Assembly (NCBI GenBank): GCA_944363695.1
Contig: CALVUW010000056.1
Location: 1-7,548, forward strand
Length of the DNA stretch: 7,548 nt
Direction of reading: 5' to 3'
Origin: an uncultured Bacilli bacterium
Lineage (GTDB): Bacteria; Bacillota_I; Bacilli_A; RF39; UBA660
Below are positions 4,976 to 7,548 of this stretch, piece by piece (positions within the stretch are counted from its first letter, which is position 1; each line of letters opens with the position of its first letter). Made by a program: the position numbers and the translations under genes. The notes below the pieces were generated by a model, which saw only the letters and a program-made list of their open reading frames with translations, was not told where the DNA came from and searched no databases.

Positions 4976-6049
4976 ATGATGAAATCAACATTGAGTATTG
5001 AAGAAATTAATGACATTGATGAATTAAGAAAACTCATAAATATTTTAAATAATAAAATAGAGTTAATTGAAAGCGGTAAAAAAGCATTATGTGATTTGAT
5101 ATTTAGAAAATGTAAGCTAATTTGTCCTAGTTGTCATTCTAATTCTGTTAATAAGAATGGAAAATATAAAGGAAAACAGAATTATATTTGTAAGGAATGT
5201 AAGAAAAAATTCAATGGATTAACAAATTCTGTTTTTCATCACACTCATTTATCTTTTAAGCAAATTGAGCAAGCTTTCGAATGTATCCTACATTTATTTT
5301 CAATAAGAAAAACAGCCCAAATTATGAAAGTATCAACAAAAACAGCATTTACTTTGAGACATAAAATAATTTCTTGCTTAAAGGATATAATTAATTCTTT
5401 TATATTAAATGGCGATATTAAACTAGATGAATATTATACCTCCATAAATCTTAAAGGGACAAAGAAAGAAAACATGCCTAGGATGAGCAAAAAAAGGACC
5501 TCGCATGGAAATAAGAAAAGAGGAATAAGCAGTCATAAGATATGCATAGTGTCTGGTTGTGATGAATTTGATAATATGTTTTTTACCATATCAGGTACGG
5601 GACCAGTCACATCTGATATGATTAAAAACTATGTAGTTCCAAGAATAAGAAACGTAAAAAAGATAATTACAGATTGTAAGTCAAGTTATGAGAGCGTAGC
5701 CAAAGAAAAAAATTGGAATTTAAAACAAATAAAATCGGGAACTTATACAGATGACGATAATAATAATTTAGCCGAAATTAATTCATTACATCAGCAATTA
5801 GATATATTTTTATCCAACTTCAGAGGCGTTTCTACTAAACATTTACAACAATATTTAGATTTATTTTGTTTTCTAAAATATCTTAATTGGACTTTAGACT
5901 ACAGTGATCAGCTTATAAAATTTAGAAATAAAATTTGTATTAAAAATACTGATATAAATTATCTTAACGTTTGTGATAATTATAGTAATTTAAACTTTTA
6001 TGACATTTATAAAGATTATAATTTCCATCCCCTAAAAACTACAACATAG
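4976..6049 (+). CDS. IS1595-family transposase
   Basis: This 357-residue DDE-type transposase cuts and joins the element's ends. Near the N-terminus is a zinc ribbon, C50-P-S-C53 and C72-K-E-C75, with K-G-K-Q-N-Y-I-C-K-E-C-K-K-K-F typical of the family. A helix-turn-helix-like stretch follows (about 94-130, with S-I-R-K-T-A-Q-I-M-K-V-S). The catalytic core shows D151 in K-L-D-E-Y-Y, D233 in I-I-T-D-C, and the block A-E-I-N-S-L-H (266-272) then F-R-G-V-S-T-K-H-L-Q-Q-Y-L, characteristic of IS1595/ISXO2-like proteins; the third catalytic residue lies in that block. The ORF is full length and undamaged, so the element may be active. ATG 4976 has only a weak AGG upstream; the next codon is also ATG. 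The TAG stop is in the right terminal repeat. Confidence 0.92.
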   Translation: MMKSTLSIEEINDIDELRKLINILNNKIELIESGKKALCDLIFRKCKLICPSCHSNSVNKNGKYKGKQNYICKECKKKFNGLTNSVFHHTHLSFKQIEQAFECILHLFSIRKTAQIMKVSTKTAFTLRHKIISCLKDIINSFILNGDIKLDEYYTSINLKGTKKENMPRMSKKRTSHGNKKRGISSHKICIVSGCDEFDNMFFTISGTGPVTSDMIKNYVVPRIRNVKKIITDCKSSYESVAKEKNWNLKQIKSGTYTDDDNNNLAEINSLHQQLDIFLSNFRGVSTKHLQQYLDLFCFLKYLNWTLDYSDQLIKFRNKICIKNTDINYLNVCDNYSNLNFYDIYKDYNFHPLKTTT

Positions 6050-6052
6050 CGT
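6026..6052 (-). repeat. Right terminal inverted repeat of the IS
   Basis: This is the mate of the left end at 26 of 27 positions. It overlaps the last codons and the stop of the transposase gene. Confidence 0.9.
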
Positions 6053-6684
6053 TTTGTAATATGAAGGAATATTTTCTAATAAAAAAATATATAAATAAGA
6101 TTCCTTATAAAATTATAACGAATGAAGATAAACCGGTAGTTGCAATAAGCCCAAATGAAAATTTATGTTTTCCAATACAGCCAAAAGATAATATTGTTTC
6201 ATCCACAGGTGCAGGTGATACTTTTATTGGAGGATTTTTATCTCAATATATAGATGGAAAATCTATCAATGAATCCGTTTCTTGTGGAATACGAAATAGT
6301 TATATTTCTTTAGAAAGAGTTGGAGCATTAACACATATAGATAAAAATATTGATTCATTTAATTTAATAACACCCAAGCATTTACCTAATAATATAATTG
6401 TAATTGGTAATTCGTGTTCTGGAAAAACAACATTTATTAATTATCTAAAAAAATATTATGATATTTATACTGATGTAGATGATTTAGAACCTTTATTAGA
6501 AACATTTATGTTGGATAATGAATCATTAGTTTTAAGTAAAGACCAATTCACTAAATTAAAAGATAAACTAAAATTTATGGATAATATTTATAATGAGTAT
6601 ATTGCAAACTATGATAATATTAATCATTATACAAAAAAATCTTTTGATGGAAATGGACATGATATCATTAGACCTATTTTATAG
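6053..6684 (+). pseudogene. PfkB-family kinase C-terminus fused to a P-loop kinase-like domain; 5' end lost at the IS
   Basis: The frame emerges directly from the IS end; the first usable ATG is 6061, without a ribosome site. From that Met, S48-T-G-A-G-D-T-F55 is PfkB signature 2, with D53 the expected catalytic base and G50-A-G the anion hole. About 90 residues of PfkB domain remain where a full domain has about 300, so the substrate-binding part is missing. A second domain begins at N-I-I-V-I-G116-N-S-C-S-G-K-T-T124, a Walker A loop, then Y-T-D-V-D-D-L-E-P. The frame stops at TAG 6682-6684 after R-P-I-L and continues in frame with D-M-I-L-E-K. The TAG may replace TGG (Trp). The intact protein would have phosphorylated a sugar or nucleoside and had a second phosphotransferase activity; the substrate cannot be read from the sequence. 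Two independent lesions make it a pseudogene. Confidence 0.8.
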
Positions 6685-7194
6685 GATATGATTTTAGAAA
6701 AAGCAGTATCTGTTTTACATTCTAAAAATAATATAATTCAATTTTCTCGTGGTAAAGATGAATTATATGAACATGAGTTTGGTAAGAATGTTTATAAAAG
6801 AAGTATTGATTCTATACTTGATTATTTACCACATAAAGAAAATACTGTTATAGTTAATTTAGTATCACCATTAACTATTAGAAAAGAGAGAAATGCTAAA
6901 AGATATGAAAATGGCGGACATTTTGTTTCTGAAGATACAATGGATAATGTTTATGACAAAGATTATTTTTCTTACATTGAAACAGCTGGCAGTATAGGGT
7001 ATATAGAAGTAAAAAAGCAAAAGTATCCTGTGATTACAATTTGTAATGACAAAACCCTTAGCCCAGTTGAACTTAATTCATTTTTGTATTATAATTTGGA
7101 AAGAGTAGTAAATTACTATAATGAATTTAATAGGGAGGTAGAATATGAATTTAAAACAAATTCAAAAAGAAGTTTGGCAAAACAAATTAAATAA
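6685..7194 (+). pseudogene. 3' part of the PfkB/P-loop kinase gene after the in-frame TAG
   Basis: This continues the previous frame without shift; the first ATG is 6688, only two bases after AGG, so independent translation would be weak (168 residues if used). It completes the P-loop domain: I-I-Q-F-S-R-G-K-D-E-L, then V-I-V-N-L-V-S-P-L-T-I-R-K-E-R-N-A-K-R (arginines R65, R68, R72 counted from 6688), which resembles the arginine-rich lid of small-molecule P-loop kinases, and a C-terminal region with Y-P-V-I-T-I-C-N-D. Apart from the TAG at 6682 this half is undamaged, which suggests recent inactivation. Its end overlaps the MazG-like gene by 50 bp in another frame, so the two were probably translationally coupled. 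The product is not recognised as a named enzyme. Confidence 0.7.
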
Positions 7195-7444
7195 AGGATT
7201 TAATACTACAAATGTAGAAAAAGAGTTTTGCTTTTTATATGGGGAAGTAGCAGAAGCCTTTGATGCCTATAGGAAGAAAAAGGATGATTTAAATGAAGAA
7301 TTAGCTGACATTGCAATTTATTTGCTTGGTTTATCTGAAATGTTAGGCTTTGATTTAGAAGATGAAATCATGAAAAAAGTTTCTAAAAACGAGAAACGTG
7401 TATATAAAAATGTTGATGGTACAAATATTAGAGTAAGTGATTGA
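7145..7444 (+). CDS. MazG-like nucleotide pyrophosphohydrolase
   Basis: This 99-residue all-alpha protein belongs to the MazG/dUTPase-like superfamily, which hydrolyses NTPs or dNTPs to the monophosphate and pyrophosphate using metal held by acidic residues. The motif is visible: G-E34-V-A-E37-A, then E52-L-A-D55-I-A-I-Y (ExxE...ExxD), followed by K-N-E-K-R-V-Y, a common family tail. Single-domain proteins of this size occur alone and beside phage or nucleotide-salvage genes. GGGAGG (7133-7138) lies six bases before the ATG, the best ribosome site in this part of the window, and the gene overlaps the preceding broken kinase by 50 bp. The reading frame is intact, so it can still be made if a promoter survives upstream. 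The nucleotide substrate cannot be read from the sequence. A role in clearing modified nucleotides or in phage response is only a guess. Confidence 0.85.
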   Translation: MNLKQIQKEVWQNKLNKGFNTTNVEKEFCFLYGEVAEAFDAYRKKKDDLNEELADIAIYLLGLSEMLGFDLEDEIMKKVSKNEKRVYKNVDGTNIRVSD

Positions 7445-7468
7445 GAAGAATATTAGTTCTTCTTTTTT
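7444..7468 (+). terminator. Rho-independent terminator after the MazG-like gene
   Basis: AGAAGAA (7444-7450) pairs with TTCTTCT (7457-7463) around a six-base loop, with T7463-T7468 as the run. It begins on the last base of the stop codon and ends next to the stop of the convergent minus-strand frame. Confidence 0.75.
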
Positions 7469-7548
7469 ATAACTTTTTAATAAAAAAGAATATTGCTAAT
7501 ATACATGGTATACCAAATATATTTTTATGTGATACAAATATAAATGTT
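7467..7548 (-). CDS. C-terminal fragment of an unidentified minus-strand gene (partial)
   Basis: Reading leftward from the right edge, 26 codons end at TAA (7469-7467). The fragment reads F-V-S-H-K-N-I-F-G-I-P-C-I-L-A-I-F-F-F-I-K-K-L: a hydrophobic segment with a Lys-Lys tail, as at the end of a membrane protein. It is too short to identify, and an open frame of this length in AT-rich DNA could be chance. Its stop lies against the terminator at 7444-7468, which fits convergent genes. Confidence 0.35.
   Translation of the reverse strand, partial: TFIFVSHKNIFGIPCILAIFFFIKKL

Larger units (their letters stand above)
4818..6052 (+). mobile_element. IS1595-like insertion sequence, complete with both terminal repeats
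   Basis: The element is 1,235 bp. The left repeat (4818-4844) begins ACGCTATGTTGTAG and the right repeat (6026-6052, read on the minus strand) is identical at 26 of 27 positions. It carries one transposase gene; the stop codon lies inside the right repeat, and the promoter -35 lies inside the left one. The 8-bp flanks (TTAATTTT at 4810-4817, TTTGTAAT at 6053-6060) do not match, whereas IS1595-family elements normally duplicate 8 bp. This suggests recombination or deletion next to one end after insertion. The family is assigned from the transposase and size; a group within it is not claimed. Confidence 0.88.

Noticed and set aside
6682..6684. TAG as a recoded sense codon
   Set aside because: No recoding signal is visible, secA and csp use TAG as a normal stop in this window, and the same gene is already truncated at its 5' end.
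1..7548. tRNA, rRNA, CRISPR arrays or riboswitches of known class
   Set aside because: I saw no cloverleaf-like stretch, no regular spacer-repeat series and no recognised aptamer core; all evident hairpins are assigned to terminators, the IS leader or the post-secA repeats.

Overview
The window is AT-rich (roughly one third G+C by eye) and gene-dense. Its housekeeping core is a cold-shock protein, long-form hpf, then secA. That gene set, the strong GGAGG-type ribosome sites, the AgrB/AgrD quorum-sensing pair and the 828-residue SecA with a C-terminal zinc-binding tail all point to a low-GC Firmicute (Bacillota). Clostridia or Negativicutes is my guess below phylum level; the sequence does not settle it.

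Layout. 1-117: the last 38 codons of an AgrC-like sensor kinase on the + strand. 116-144: a hairpin terminator shared with the convergent agr genes. 160-918 (minus strand): agrB, then a 39-residue agrD that is easily missed because of its size. It encodes a putative cyclic peptide signal with ring C-M-W-F-M. 919-1148: a divergent control region. 1149-1376: cold-shock protein with an uncertain start codon. 1353-1396: a terminator whose stem also carries the -35 of the hpf promoter. 1428-1955: hpf. 2061-4547: secA. 4548-4729: a cluster of small dyads and repeats, then the probable secA terminator.

From 4740 on the region is accessory. 4818-6052 is a complete IS1595-like insertion sequence with 27-bp terminal inverted repeats (26/27 identical). 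Its outward-in promoter has the -35 inside the left repeat, and the transposase leader RNA contains two long interlocked inverted repeats (order A-B-A'-B'), the second followed by a U-run just before the transposase start. The element has no visible target duplication. On its right side a PfkB-type sugar/nucleoside kinase fused to a P-loop kinase-like domain begins in mid-domain, and that gene is also cut by an in-frame TAG at 6682. A MazG-like nucleotide pyrophosphohydrolase gene overlaps its end and is intact. The right edge holds the tail of a minus-strand gene.

How the parts work together. AgrB is expected to process AgrD into a signal sensed by the neighbouring kinase. Csp, Hpf and SecA act in RNA chaperoning, ribosome hibernation and protein export, and each appears to have its own TGN-extended -10 promoter. 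The PfkB/P-loop protein and the MazG-like enzyme look like a former nucleotide-metabolism pair whose kinase half has been inactivated, probably by an IS-associated deletion. The features I find most worth checking are the AgrD signal, the IS leader RNA and the broken kinase-MazG module.
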